The notes: generated by a model from the letters alone, not told the origin. A DNA stretch of 64,000 bases from Treponema sp. (GCA_017549025.1 JAFYWB010000068.1:124001-188000); one strand, 5' to 3'. Numbered from the stretch's first letter, positions 24,968 through 33,235 are shown. Translations and numbers: made by a program.

Positions 24968-26954
24968 AATCTACGACTCCCATAAAATTTGACAAACCAC
25001 TCTTTCTTTCAGATTTTAGATGGAAGTTTTTGTATTCCAACATTGTCTTAAAATTTTCATCATGAATTTGTATAATTATTCTGTACTCTTTCTTCTTATC
25101 AAAATCTAACTCCTGGTTTGGGTGTAATTGTAAAAGATACCATTTAAAATAGACAGGAGAATCATAACTTGCCTCGTACTCCTCCTCAACGTAGTCTACA
25201 TACCTTGTAAATTTTACATTGTTTTCTGTGATAATAACTTTACTAGAATCTGCCTCATAGATACTGTAGTTAATTTCAGAATTTTCTTTTAATAAACACA
25301 GTGGTATAATTAGCTCAATATGTGGTTCTCCTAAGAGGAGTGGTTTTATGAAATAACAAGTTGAATTATACAAGGATGGCAAATAATAGGAAAAATAATT
25401 ATCTCTTGAAATGTTATCGACAATTTCAGCCATGAGTTCTTTGTAATCAGCATCACTAGAATATATTTTAGTATCAAAGGCTCGTCGAAAAGCAAAAATA
25501 TTGTAAACCGTATATTGCCTCGAGATACTTAAATCGTCCTTATATGGTTCTAGGTATTTCCAAATGAATTTATCACCAAATTTTCTTTCAGTTATATAAT
25601 ATCGTTCTAGATAAATTGATAATGCTTTACGTACTGCCATCTTTGTATCATCATATTCTTTTTTTGAAATTCTTAATTTCTCGCTAACCTCTTCATATAA
25701 TCTCCAAGCTTGATAAAACCCTTCGTGATATGGTATTAAAGATTTGGATTTTAATTCTTCATTTCTTTTTATTTCTTCTTCTCTCTTCTTTTTTTCTCCT
25801 TTAGTTAGTGTAGGATCGATTGATGTATCAACAGGCTGTAAATATTCTTCTACTAATTTCACTTGAATATCGGCTAATGTAACTACATCTAATCTTGCAA
25901 TTTTAAGGGCTTCTTGTAAGTAAGCTCGATTATTGCTAGACTGTCCAGCCATGGCTAAGTAAGTTTGAGCAATAAAATATCTCATTTGCCATTTTGAGGT
26001 AGGTGTTTCCTTCTCCAATAATTTTAAATATCTTTCTGTTTCTCTAAAATAGGTATTGCTTTTATTTCCATAGACTTTTTCTACGGCGAGTATTGCATAA
26101 GGCAACGTATTGGCAAAATCCGTATCATATCTAAATATAGGAGCCCGTACTGCTTCATATTTTTTTACAGCATATAAACAATTTCGATATTCCCCTAATG
26201 TATAATAGGTTTTTGCTAATAATCCCCAGTATGGACCATAGTTTGAGAATATATTTTCATGGCCTTCGAGATTTATTTTTTGTGAGTTAGGATTATCATC
26301 CAGTTTTAAAGAAATAAATTTTGAAACACTGTTTTCGTTCAAGGTTTCTTCATCTTTCAAACCAAATTCAGTTGCCATCTCAATCATATAATTAAAGGTG
26401 CCTTTTCTTAAATCATGAATTGCTCCTATCTCTTGTTTGTCTAAATCAAAATTAGCTTTCAGATTTTTTATTTTTGCATCATTTGTTGCATTATTATAAT
26501 TTGTCCACGAACTTAAGCCCATCATTGCAACTGAGGCAATAGCCTCTAATGGTTCTCTGGAAATAACTGTGCTCAAAAAATAAGCAGGATCTGGCATAGC
26601 AGAAGATATAGCCCGTGCTTGATCATTTTCGTATAATATTTTGATATATTTCCTTTCAGTTTCTAATAGTCTAAAATTGTTAATTTTATCTAAGATAATG
26701 TTTAATTCATTTTGAGTAGCCGTATCCACTGCGGATGGTGCTATGTTGTTTATAAATTCGTCATACATTTCTTCAAGTGCTAGCTTATTGTTCTTTGAAT
26801 CCAGTATTAATTGTGTTTGAACTGTTAAGTGATTAAGCATAGCAATTGCTTTTCTTGTTTGTTCTGTGTCTTGATTCTGTGCTGACAAAATCGGAAACAT
26901 TACAATCATAAGAATACCAACTACAAAATTCCGAAATACAACCAGACCTGACAT
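24960..26954 (-). CDS. Secreted helical-repeat (TPR-like) protein
   Basis: 664 residues, start ATG 26954 with GGAGG seven bases upstream and a signal peptide ending ILSAQ. The protein is mainly helical. Segments such as YGPYWGLLAKTYYTLGEYRNCLYAVKKYEA (given in part: LLAKTYYTLGEYRN, residues near 240-255) and WQMRYFIAQTYLAMAG look like TPR hairpins. A lysine/glutamate-rich segment follows (KGEKKKREEEIKRNEELK near 390-407). The C-terminal 140 residues look like beta strands. No family name can be given. It is the first gene of a two-gene unit with the EEP protein, suggesting a joint job outside the cytoplasm. Confidence 0.65.
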   Translation of the reverse strand: MSGLVVFRNFVVGILMIVMFPILSAQNQDTEQTRKAIAMLNHLTVQTQLILDSKNNKLALEEMYDEFINNIAPSAVDTATQNELNIILDKINNFRLLETERKYIKILYENDQARAISSAMPDPAYFLSTVISREPLEAIASVAMMGLSSWTNYNNATNDAKIKNLKANFDLDKQEIGAIHDLRKGTFNYMIEMATEFGLKDEETLNENSVSKFISLKLDDNPNSQKINLEGHENIFSNYGPYWGLLAKTYYTLGEYRNCLYAVKKYEAVRAPIFRYDTDFANTLPYAILAVEKVYGNKSNTYFRETERYLKLLEKETPTSKWQMRYFIAQTYLAMAGQSSNNRAYLQEALKIARLDVVTLADIQVKLVEEYLQPVDTSIDPTLTKGEKKKREEEIKRNEELKSKSLIPYHEGFYQAWRLYEEVSEKLRISKKEYDDTKMAVRKALSIYLERYYITERKFGDKFIWKYLEPYKDDLSISRQYTVYNIFAFRRAFDTKIYSSDADYKELMAEIVDNISRDNYFSYYLPSLYNSTCYFIKPLLLGEPHIELIIPLCLLKENSEINYSIYEADSSKVIITENNVKFTRYVDYVEEEYEASYDSPVYFKWYLLQLHPNQELDFDKKKEYRIIIQIHDENFKTMLEYKNFHLKSERKSGLSNFMGVVDYD

Positions 26955-27117
26955 AAAAACCTCCTCAGTTATATATGGCTTAGCAAAGATAAATTTTATC
27001 TTCTTTCCATTTTATCACATCTTTACAAAAAATCTACTTTTAAAATATCGCAACTCCCATTATACACACACATTTTTGTATAAGCAATAGCTTATAATCT
27101 TTATTTTTTCAATTATC

Positions 27118-27123
27118 TATTAT
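27118..27123 (+). promoter_or_regulatory. Candidate -10 of a leaderless Xre regulator mRNA
   Basis: TATTAT ends exactly 6 nt before the ATG at 27130, and no Shine-Dalgarno is present. There is no good -35 at the usual distance, so this is weaker than the other leaderless candidates. Confidence 0.35.
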
Positions 27124-27129
27124 CTAGCT

Positions 27130-27363
27130 ATGGAACTAAATGAAGCAGTGGCATTTGTTCTGCGGCAACTGCGGCTGGAGCGTAATCTTTCCCAAGAAAA
27201 ATTAGCTGAACTCATTGATTCTCACCAGGTGTATATTTCTGAGATAGAGCAGGGGAAAAAGCTCCCTTCATTAACTGTGCTCGACAATATTGCCAAGGCC
27301 TTCAATCTTCCCCTGTCCCAGCTTGTCTATCAGATAGAAGTCAAACTGGAAGAAGGGAAGTGA
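27130..27363 (+). CDS. Xre-family helix-turn-helix regulator
   Basis: 77 residues, essentially one HTH_3 (Cro/C1-type) DNA-binding domain: VLRQLRLERNLSQEKLAELIDSH with the recognition helix in QVYISEIEQGKKLPSLTVLDNIAKAF. There is no effector domain, as in small regulators linked to restriction-modification, toxin-antitoxin or phage functions. No such partner is next to it. It is divergent from the secreted helical-repeat gene, whose promoter lies in the shared 175-bp gap, and convergent with the gene ending at 27379. Confidence 0.88.
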   Translation: MELNEAVAFVLRQLRLERNLSQEKLAELIDSHQVYISEIEQGKKLPSLTVLDNIAKAFNLPLSQLVYQIEVKLEEGK

Positions 27364-27378
27364 AATTATCTTTTGGTC

Positions 27379-27828
27379 TTATTCATAAAAAGTATCTAGT
27401 CCGCTTGCTATTAAACCCATAATTTCACCGTAGGCTCTTGGATTATCATATGGACTACCATAGCAGGTTTTGTTAATGGTTTGCCCAGTAAGGGGACTTT
27501 CTACCAATACATTTGATGGCCAGCAGGTGCCAGCATTTCCCATCTTAGTCATGACAAAGGTGATTTTCATCTTCATGAAATAAAAACTTTCATCCCCCAT
27601 CATGTTGGTGATGACGAATTCCTTGTCTGAATAAGTGATTTTGGTGGTGGTAAGACTATCTCTCTTGCCTCCAAACAGATCACCAATGGTTTTAGGACTT
27701 CCATAGGCTTGCTCACTGAGGATAATGATAGAATTCTTTATCCAAGTAGGAATTTCTTCTGCACTTTGTGCAAAAGAACTCATTGCCAAGCATACGCATG
27801 CTACCAAACAAATTGCTATTTTCTTCAT
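27379..27828 (-). CDS. Small secreted protein of unknown function
   Basis: 149 residues from ATG 27828, with AGGAGG six bases upstream and a clear signal peptide (MKKIAICLVACVCLAMSSFAQ). The mature protein has two cysteines that could pair in the periplasm (GTCWPS and KTCYGS). No domain is recognised. The earlier in-frame ATG at 27855 would place the ribosome binding site inside the gene and is rejected. Confidence 0.65.
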   Translation of the reverse strand: MKKIAICLVACVCLAMSSFAQSAEEIPTWIKNSIIILSEQAYGSPKTIGDLFGGKRDSLTTTKITYSDKEFVITNMMGDESFYFMKMKITFVMTKMGNAGTCWPSNVLVESPLTGQTINKTCYGSPYDNPRAYGEIMGLIASGLDTFYE

Positions 27829-27987
27829 GTACTGCCTCCTTGTCACTGTTAACAAAGTGTCCTTGTATTTGTAGTATAGGCCACTCCCTCTATCAGCAGA
27901 TTAGAGAGGTTTTACAAAAAACACTCTATCACAGGATGCAGAATAGCAGGTTGGTTCAACAAATTGTGTATACAGATTTAGCACTTC

Positions 27988-28683
27988 CTAAACCTTTCGT
28001 GTAAATTCAATAAGGTTTTTTAGCTCCATTCTGGCAGCCTCTTCTGGGGCTTCTAGGAGTTTGTTTTCCAGGATAATGTAAAGCCAATAGCCCTTGTCGT
28101 AGGAGCAATCTTCTGCAATATAGGTGAGCTTGGAGCCCTGTACATGGTAGCTCACTAGCTTAGGAACCATTTTATAGGGTTCAAAATAAGAAAGTGTCAG
28201 CAGGGGAGTGGGGCAAAAATCAAAGGCTTTCAAGCCCACCCAGGTGCAGCCGTCACAAAAATAATTGCGGCCAATGTATTTTTGACTGAGATTTGCCTGT
28301 AATTCAGTTTGGTCGGGATAGTCCAAATCGGTGATAGATTCCAGCTTGTCCAAAAGCTTGAGAGGATAATTCATGTATTCGGCAAAGCTTTGCTTGTCTG
28401 TGGCAATCTTCTTTTTTACCTCTAGGTTTACTGGAGTGAACAAATCAAGCTGGAAATCGGGATTTGTATAAAAAAAGCCCTTTCTCTCTGCATCATATTC
28501 ACAGGGGGCATTGTACCTGTCCCGAAGAAAATCAATGTCCCGAGAAATGGTGGCGGTAGAAGCTTCCAAGTCCTTGGCCAGTTTTTGTGTGGTGGGAAAG
28601 GTTCTTGAAATTAGAGCTTCATGAATATATCTGAGTCGTTCTATTTGCCGGTAGTTGGTGATTTCCTTTCGTTTCTGGGCCAT
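27988..28683 (-). CDS. HTH transcriptional regulator (DeoR/HTH_11-type, WYL-like C-terminus)
   Basis: 231 residues from ATG 28683 (AAGGA upstream). The N-terminal 75 residues form a winged helix of HTH_11 type: RQIERLRYIHEALISRTFPT, TTQKLAKDLEASTATISRDIDFLRDR, and the wing APCEYDAERKGFFYTNPDF. The rest is a ligand- or protein-binding region with YFEPYKMVPKLVSYHVQ and WLYIILENKL, loosely like a WYL domain. It probably regulates itself: a palindrome with flanking repeats covers its -35. The target genes are unknown; the nearest divergent gene is the rpsP operon. Confidence 0.75.
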   Translation of the reverse strand: MAQKRKEITNYRQIERLRYIHEALISRTFPTTQKLAKDLEASTATISRDIDFLRDRYNAPCEYDAERKGFFYTNPDFQLDLFTPVNLEVKKKIATDKQSFAEYMNYPLKLLDKLESITDLDYPDQTELQANLSQKYIGRNYFCDGCTWVGLKAFDFCPTPLLTLSYFEPYKMVPKLVSYHVQGSKLTYIAEDCSYDKGYWLYIILENKLLEAPEEAARMELKNLIEFTRKV

Positions 28684-28727
28684 GACGTTTTCCTTGGACT
28701 GTGGGGTACACGAAGAATAATACAACC

Positions 28728-28778
28728 ACTGTACTACACAAAAAATTCCACGTCAAGTTTGACTCACGTCAAGGAATT
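28728..28778 (-). promoter_or_regulatory. Promoter and candidate operator of the HTH regulator
   Basis: On the minus strand TTGACG (28756-28751), 17 bp and TACAGT (28733-28728) form a promoter. Its -35 lies inside a nested set of repeats: the palindrome GTCAA-GT-TTGAC at 28752-28763, direct copies of ACGTCAAG at 28750 and 28766 (16 bp apart), and outer arms AATTCC/GGAATT at 28744-28749 and 28773-28778. This is the layout of an autorepressor site. Confidence 0.6.
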
Positions 28779-28927
28779 ATGCATAGCAGATTACAGTTAA
28801 AGCTGTACAAAATAGATGATAAAAAACAGTTCGTTCCAGATCCTTTTCCCTGCGTTGACTAAACAGGAAAAAACTGTTATATTTCCATTTCATACTGTAG
28901 GATACAGTATTCTGTCAATACTAGGCT

Positions 28928-28956
28928 TTGAGTGCAAGAATTTTTCCTTTTATAAG
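28928..28956 (+). promoter_or_regulatory. rpsP operon promoter
   Basis: TTGAGT at 28928-28933, a 17-bp spacer and TATAAG at 28951-28956, about 36 bp before the rpsP start. Confidence 0.6.
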
Positions 28957-28991
28957 GAGGTTCAAGCAGGAAAAGTCTTTGGAGGATATAC

Positions 28992-29237
28992 GTGGTCAGA
29001 ATCAGACTGAAGAAGTTTGGAACAAAGAAGCGGCCCTTTTACCGCATCGTAGTAATGGATTCCCGAAAGCCCCGTGATGGTGAGACAATCGAGGAGATTG
29101 GTATCTATCACCCCATCGAGGTTGAGGACAAGCAGATTTCCTTTAACGAGGAACGGGCCCGCTACTGGTTGAACGTAGGTGCACAGCCATCCGACATCGT
29201 TCGCAAGCTCTTTAACAAGAAGAACTTTTCGCTGTAA
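28992..29237 (+). CDS. rpsP: 30S ribosomal protein S16 (bS16)
   Basis: 81 residues with the family opening (M)[20 protein letters not shown], the DSRKPRDG turn and EEIGIYHP. The start is a GTG at 28992 with GGAGG seven bases upstream; an overlapping reading from 28816 is not coding. First gene of the rpsP-khpA-rimM-trmD-rplS operon, a conserved ribosome-maturation cluster. Confidence 0.96.
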   Translation: MVRIRLKKFGTKKRPFYRIVVMDSRKPRDGETIEEIGIYHPIEVEDKQISFNEERARYWLNVGAQPSDIVRKLFNKKNFSL

Positions 29238-29256
29238 GTGATGGGAGTGACGGGAA

Positions 29257-29490
29257 ATGGAAAAAGACCTGATTGAATACATCGCAAAATCACTGGTCGA
29301 TGATCCCGGTGCGGTCTCAGTAACAGAAGCTGAAGGCGAAAAGTCCACAATCCTTGAGTTGCGTGTTGCCGAAGAAGATATCGGCAAGGTTATCGGTAAG
29401 TATGGTCGCATTGCAAAGGCCCTGCGTACCGTGCTGAGCGCTTCTTCCAGCAAGAGCGGAAAACGCTATAGCTTGGAAATAATGGATTGA
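29257..29490 (+). CDS. khpA: KH-domain RNA-binding protein KhpA
   Basis: 77 residues, one KH domain with the GxxG loop in KVIGKYGRIAKALR. KhpA binds RNA, commonly with KhpB (Jag), and the gene usually sits between rpsP and rimM, as here. The stop overlaps the rimM start (TGATG). Confidence 0.93.
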   Translation: MEKDLIEYIAKSLVDDPGAVSVTEAEGEKSTILELRVAEEDIGKVIGKYGRIAKALRTVLSASSSKSGKRYSLEIMD

Positions 29491-30089
29491 TGGAGCACTT
29501 CGTGGTTGGAATTATCCGGGGCACCCACGGCCTAGCGGGTAATTGTAAGGTGGAAAGCACATCTGGAGAGTTCCAGCATTTTACTGGAATGAAGGATGTT
29601 GTCTTGCGGAAGAACGGCGTTGAAACAAAGCGAACTATCGAAAAGGTGAGCTTTGGTGGCGGGATTCTGTACATTAAGTTTTCGGGAATCAATTCTCCAG
29701 AGGAAGCTAAAAAGCTTTCTGGTAGCGAGATTGTGGTTTCCAGAGAATTTGCTTGTCCTTGTGGAAAGGATGAGTACTACGTGGAAGACCTAAAGCAGTG
29801 CCAGTTAGTGTATACTGGTGGCAGTGCAAAGGGAGTGGCGGGAAAGACCGCAGCTACTGCAGCAGAGACTGTTGTGGTAGGCACCATCACAGACGTATTG
29901 GAAGGCGGAGCAGGCGACCTGTTGGAGGTTGTCCTCTCCGAGAGTTGCAGCCTCTTGTCTCAAGAGCTACGAACCACTTCTTCTGGCAAGCCTCGCAAGG
30001 TGCTTGTTCCTTTTAAGAAGGAGTTTATTGGTACAGTAGACACCAAGAACAAGCGGGTTCAGCTGATGCACCTCTGGATTCTGGAGTAA
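29490..30089 (+). CDS. rimM: Ribosome maturation factor RimM
   Basis: 199 residues. RimM binds S19 and helps mature the 30S head. The N-terminal domain opens VVGIIRGTHGLAGNCKVEST, and the C-terminal PRC-barrel part has DEYYVEDLKQCQLV, a loop, VVGTITDVLEGGAGDLLEV and LVPFKKEFI. The ATG at 29490 overlaps the khpA stop. The loop between the first two barrel strands carries an Ala/Gly/Thr-rich insertion (about residues 112-131, AKGVAGKTAATAAE), and another insertion lies near 155-168; both are longer than in typical RimM. Confidence 0.93.
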   Translation: MEHFVVGIIRGTHGLAGNCKVESTSGEFQHFTGMKDVVLRKNGVETKRTIEKVSFGGGILYIKFSGINSPEEAKKLSGSEIVVSREFACPCGKDEYYVEDLKQCQLVYTGGSAKGVAGKTAATAAETVVVGTITDVLEGGAGDLLEVVLSESCSLLSQELRTTSSGKPRKVLVPFKKEFIGTVDTKNKRVQLMHLWILE

Positions 30090-30092
30090 GCC

Positions 30093-30875
30093 ATGAAGTT
30101 CCATGTGCTGACCTTGTTTCCTGAGATACCCCGTGCTTTCTTTGAGAGCTCAATCATGGCAAAGGCGGTGGATCGGGGAATTATTGCCTACGATTTGGTG
30201 AATATCAGGGATTTTGCCCATGATAAACACAAAACATGTGATGACAGTCCCTACGGTGGAGGAGCAGGAATGTTGATGCTTCCTGAGCCTCTCGGTCAGG
30301 CGTTGGAGTCAGTAAAAGCCTACAAGAAGCGGGTAATTTATGTTACTCCTTCTGGTAAACCCTTTACCCAGCGTTTGGCAAAGGAATTGAGCCAAGAAGA
30401 TGAGCTTGTCCTTATTTGCGGCCGTTACGAAGGTATCGACCAGCGGATTATTGATTCTTGGGTGGACGACGAGATTTCTATTGGAGATTATGTGTTGTCC
30501 TCTGGAGAAATTGCAGCTACAGTCATCATCGATGCGGTGTATCGGTTGGTGGAGGGCGTGATTTCTCAGGAATCGTTGGAGGAAGAAAGCTTTTCTAAGG
30601 GGCTTCTTGAGTATCCCCAGTATACCCGTCCAGAGGTGTATCAGGGAATGGCGGTGCCAGAGGTATTACTTTCTGGCCACCATGAAAACATCAGGAAGTG
30701 GAGGCTCCAGCGACAGCTGGCAAAAACCATGGCAAACAGGCCAGACTTGATTAGTCAGGCTCGGAGCAATGGCCTTTTGACAGTAGAAGCTGAAAAGATG
30801 ATTGAGACTATTACAGGCCAGGTTCAAAAGGCCGGTGCCAAAAGAAGACACCCCCGATTCAAGGGGAAGGAGTAG
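30093..30875 (+). CDS. trmD: tRNA (guanine-37-N1)-methyltransferase
   Basis: 260 residues. TrmD uses S-adenosylmethionine to methylate G37 of tRNAs and prevent frameshifting. The trefoil-knot SAM site is clear: [29 protein letters not shown], and [14 protein letters not shown]. It lies 3 bp after rimM with GGAG in the rimM 3' end. Confidence 0.97.
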   Translation: MKFHVLTLFPEIPRAFFESSIMAKAVDRGIIAYDLVNIRDFAHDKHKTCDDSPYGGGAGMLMLPEPLGQALESVKAYKKRVIYVTPSGKPFTQRLAKELSQEDELVLICGRYEGIDQRIIDSWVDDEISIGDYVLSSGEIAATVIIDAVYRLVEGVISQESLEEESFSKGLLEYPQYTRPEVYQGMAVPEVLLSGHHENIRKWRLQRQLAKTMANRPDLISQARSNGLLTVEAEKMIETITGQVQKAGAKRRHPRFKGKE

Positions 30876-30880
30876 TCACT

Positions 30881-31252
30881 ATGGATTTGATTAAAACTAT
30901 CGAAGAGTCCCAGAAGAAGGAAGATATTGGAAACTTCAAGGTTGGAGACACTGTAAAGGTTTATTTTAAGATTATTGAAGGAAAAACTGAACGTATTCAG
31001 GTTTATGAAGGATTGGTAATCTGCTTCAAGAACTCTGGAATCAGTCGCACCTTCACTGTTCGCAAGAACTCCTACGGAGTTGGTGTTGAGCGTGTATTCC
31101 CCCTCAACTCACCCCGTATTGCAAAGGTAGAGCGTGTTCGCCCTGGTAAGGTTCGCCGTTCTAAGCTGTACTACATCCGTGGTAAGGTTGGTAAGGCTGC
31201 CAAGGTTAAGGAGCTTATCATCAGAAAGGCCGACATCCAGAAGGCAAAATAA
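30881..31252 (+). CDS. rplS: 50S ribosomal protein L19 (bL19)
   Basis: 123 residues, with the L19 signature [20 protein letters not shown] and [21 protein letters not shown] in part. AAGGAG precedes the ATG. Last gene of the operon; an intrinsic terminator follows. Confidence 0.96.
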   Translation: MDLIKTIEESQKKEDIGNFKVGDTVKVYFKIIEGKTERIQVYEGLVICFKNSGISRTFTVRKNSYGVGVERVFPLNSPRIAKVERVRPGKVRRSKLYYIRGKVGKAAKVKELIIRKADIQKAK

Positions 31253-31258
31253 TGAAAT

Positions 31259-31305
31259 GGGGTGGCAATGCTGTGGTTTTCCAAGGCTTGTCGCCCCTTT
31301 TTTTT
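31259..31305 (+). terminator. Terminator of the rpsP-rplS operon
   Basis: GGGGTGGCAA pairs with TTGTCGCCCC (two G-U pairs) and is followed by eight T. Confidence 0.85.
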
Positions 31306-31437
31306 GCTCCACTGTGGAGTATTGGAAGTTTTGTAAGCAACAAGCGAAAAAAAGTTTAAAAAATCAATCCCACTGTTCAATTTATCTCGTCATAAAAGCC
31401 CTTTATCGTGTATTATGAAAAAAACAAGAGGATAATT

Positions 31438-31698
31438 ATGTTTGCAAATAGTAGACAAATAGAAGTACGTGACCTTGCTTTAGGTGCCCGATTTTCAGAA
31501 CCATTGTTCTTTGACGATGGTATACACATGTTTCTCGCCACCAATCATCCAGTGCGACAGCATCATCTTGATAGCCTGCAGCAATGGAATATTTCCCATG
31601 TGGTAACAGCTGGTTACGAGCTGCTTTTTCCCATGGATGATTTCCAGTCGGAAGACTATTTCAACGAGGATATTCCTGAATTGGAGTCTGTAGGCTAG
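31438..31698 (+). CDS. Small conserved protein resembling the N-terminal domain of HD-GYP proteins
   Basis: 86 residues from ATG 31438 with AGAGGAT upstream. The pattern IEVRDLALGARFSEPLFFDDG, LATNHPVRQHHLDSLQQWNI, SHVVTAGYELL recalls the short module (DUF3391-like) found in front of HD-GYP phosphodiesterases, but no HD domain follows. It may be a stand-alone version. The stop codon directly abuts the yraN start, so the genes are co-translated. Confidence 0.6.
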   Translation: MFANSRQIEVRDLALGARFSEPLFFDDGIHMFLATNHPVRQHHLDSLQQWNISHVVTAGYELLFPMDDFQSEDYFNEDIPELESVG

Positions 31699-32076
31699 AT
31701 GCAGACCCATGGCTTGGAATCCTATCAGCGGGGAAAGGAAGGGGAAAAGCGGTCTGCAAGCTATTTGCAGGATTTAGGCTACCAGATTTTATTTCAAAAT
31801 TGGAGGACAAGAACCGGCGAAATCGATATAATAGCCTTCAAGGAGCCTTTTCTGGTGTTCGTGGAGGTAAAGACACTTCCCCATGGCAACCTTGCTATGC
31901 TGGATCAGGTTCTTGGTAAAATCAAGCGGAAAAGAATTATCGAAACGGCTAAATATTTTGTGCATAAGTATCGACAATATAGTAACAGCTACATGAGATT
32001 TGATGTGCTAATTGTTGATATGCCTGGGCTTCCCCCATTGTATCACATAGAAAATGCCTTTTCGGAGAATTCATAA
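31699..32076 (+). CDS. yraN: YraN/UPF0102 family nuclease-like protein
   Basis: 125 residues with the family pattern RGKEGEKRSASYLQDLGYQIL, RTRTGEIDIIAF and VFVEVKTL, the Asp and Glu-x-Lys arrangement of restriction-endonuclease-like folds. The cellular role of YraN remains poorly defined. The next gene starts on its stop codon (TAATG). Confidence 0.9.
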   Translation: MQTHGLESYQRGKEGEKRSASYLQDLGYQILFQNWRTRTGEIDIIAFKEPFLVFVEVKTLPHGNLAMLDQVLGKIKRKRIIETAKYFVHKYRQYSNSYMRFDVLIVDMPGLPPLYHIENAFSENS

Positions 32077-32240
32077 TGTCCGCAACTAAAGAAAATCCTA
32101 AAAAAGCCGTTAGGGCAGCAAGGGTGCGTGAATTACAAGACAAAGTATATGAACCTTCATATATGGATGCCGCAATTCAACGTATTGCTCTTGTTTTGAG
32201 CCGAAAGCTAGTGGAAAACAAGTCATCTGGAAGGACATAA
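32076..32240 (+). CDS. 54-residue conserved-looking hypothetical protein
   Basis: ATG 32076 overlaps the yraN stop and has GGAG nine bases upstream. The peptide begins MSATKENPKKAVRAARVREL and is basic and helical, ending VENKSSGRT. It fills the gap between yraN and the next gene exactly, with one base before the following ATG. The tight packing on both sides supports expression; function unknown. Confidence 0.65.
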   Translation: MSATKENPKKAVRAARVRELQDKVYEPSYMDAAIQRIALVLSRKLVENKSSGRT

Positions 32241-32241
32241 A

Positions 32242-32754
32242 ATGGAACGTTCAGGAAATGGCCGCAGAAATAATAAGCGGAATTGGAATGGTCGCCATTC
32301 TCAGGAAGAAGGCCGGAAAAAAAACGAAAAGCGTGGAAGCAGCAGGAATCACGAGTCTAAGCAGCAGAATCACCGCACAGAAACAAAGCTTCCACAGCAT
32401 GTTCACGAGGACATGCAGCGAGATTTAGAATCCATCAAAGAATTGAAGCAGCGGGAAGTGATTTGTCCCAAGTGTGGCAAACCCATTGAAGATTTGGTTT
32501 CAGCTCTGGCAGACAAAAATACTGGAGCTCCCATCCACTTTGACTGCGTTCTGGCAGATTTAAAGGAGCGTGAGTCTTTGGGTGAAAACCAGCAGGTTAC
32601 CTACATTGGACAAGGTCGCTTTGCTGTAGTTCATTTCCCAAATATGCAGGACACAAAAAAATTCAGCATTGTAAGAATCATTGAGTGGGAAGAAAAAGAC
32701 AAGAAATTTGACTGGCGCCAAGAAATTGCAGGCTTGTATAGCCAGGTACATTAA
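32242..32754 (+). CDS. Zinc-ribbon-like hypothetical protein with basic N-terminus
   Basis: 170 residues. Residues 1-60 are a charged, low-complexity tail rich in Asn, Arg, Lys, Gln and His, suited to nucleic acid binding. A CPKCGKPIEDL motif near residues 75-85 and a later HFDCVLADL give three cysteines plus a histidine, a plausible zinc knuckle. The last 60 residues (VTYIGQGRFAVVHFP and FSIVRIIEWEEKDKK) look like strands. Last gene of the cluster that begins at 31438. Confidence 0.65.
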   Translation: MERSGNGRRNNKRNWNGRHSQEEGRKKNEKRGSSRNHESKQQNHRTETKLPQHVHEDMQRDLESIKELKQREVICPKCGKPIEDLVSALADKNTGAPIHFDCVLADLKERESLGENQQVTYIGQGRFAVVHFPNMQDTKKFSIVRIIEWEEKDKKFDWRQEIAGLYSQVH

Positions 32755-32765
32755 TTTGTATAAGG

Positions 32766-32807
32766 CCATCTTGTGGTTACCACCTTGTGGCCGCCACCTT
32801 GTGGCCA
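32766..32807. repeat. Three tandem 14-bp repeats
   Basis: Units at 32766, 32780 and 32794 follow CCACCTTGTGGCC plus one base; the first has three changes. Each holds a small CCAC/GTGG palindrome. They lie between the stop of the zinc-ribbon gene and its terminator. Confidence 0.85.
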
Positions 32808-32812
32808 AGGAG

Positions 32813-32839
32813 GGGACTGGAAAACCAGTCCCTTTTTTT
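32813..32839 (+). terminator. Terminator of the 31438-32754 gene cluster
   Basis: GGGACTGG, loop AAAA, CCAGTCCC, then seven T. Confidence 0.9.
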
Positions 32840-32872
32840 ATGCCCAGAGCAAGCAAGAATTAAGGCAGGCAT

Positions 32873-32901
32873 AAAAAAACCGCATTACCAAAGTAATGCG
32901 G
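32873..32901 (-). terminator. Terminator of tRNA-Leu
   Basis: On the minus strand CCGCATTAC, a four-base loop and GTAATGCGG are followed by seven T; it begins three bases after the tRNA 3' end. Confidence 0.88.
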
Positions 32902-32904
32902 CCT

Positions 32905-32989
32905 TGCTGGAAACCGGAATCGAACCGGCACGGATTATTCATCCGAGGGATTTTAAGTCCCTTGTGTCTACCTATTCCACCATTCCAGC
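32905..32989 (-). tRNA. tRNA-Leu (anticodon TAA)
   Basis: 85 nt with acceptor arms GCTGGAA/TTCCAGC, discriminator A, anticodon TAA in loop CTTAAAA, a long class II variable arm and T-loop GGTTCGATTCC. CCA is not encoded beyond the discriminator. Confidence 0.95.
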
Positions 32990-32999
32990 AACTAGACTT

Positions 33000-33028
33000 A
33001 TGATATAGTAATCAGCAGATAATTGCAA
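33000..33028 (-). promoter_or_regulatory. tRNA-Leu promoter
   Basis: Minus strand TTGCAA (33028-33023), 17 bp, TATCAT (33005-33000), ten bases before the mature 5' end. Confidence 0.6.
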
Positions 33029-33082
33029 GTGGAAAAAAGTGAAGAAAAAATTGTTTTTTTTGTTTTTTTTTATAAAAAACAC

Positions 33083-33111
33083 TTGACCAAAAAGTTCGTC
33101 CGTGATATAGT
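33083..33111 (+). promoter_or_regulatory. Promoter of the tRNA-Asp (and tRNA-Pro) unit
   Basis: TTGACC at 33083-33088, 17 bp, TATAGT at 33106-33111; the mature tRNA begins 12 bases later. Confidence 0.75.
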
Positions 33112-33123
33112 ATTAAACATCAC

Positions 33124-33197
33124 GGGGGCGTAGCGAAGTTGGTTATCGCGTCGGCCTGTCAAGCCGAAGATCGCGGGTTCAAGCCCCGTCGCTCCCG
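33124..33197 (+). tRNA. tRNA-Asp (anticodon GTC)
   Basis: 74 nt. Acceptor GGGGGCG/CGCTCCC with one G-U pair, discriminator G, anticodon stem GGCCT-GTC-AAGCC, T-arm CGGGTTCAAGCCCCG. No encoded CCA. Confidence 0.95.
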
Positions 33198-33200
33198 CTA

Positions 33201-33235
33201 AAGCCCATCCAGCAATGGATGGGCTTAATTTTTTT
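33201..33235 (+). terminator. Hairpin with T-run between tRNA-Asp and tRNA-Pro
   Basis: AAGCCCATCC pairs perfectly with GGATGGGCTT around a six-base loop, followed by TAA and a T-run. It ends just before tRNA-Pro, which has no obvious promoter of its own and may depend on read-through. Confidence 0.8.

Noticed and set aside
28816-29010. 64-codon plus-strand frame before rpsP
   Set aside because: It covers the rpsP promoter and ribosome binding site, has no Shine-Dalgarno and resembles no protein.
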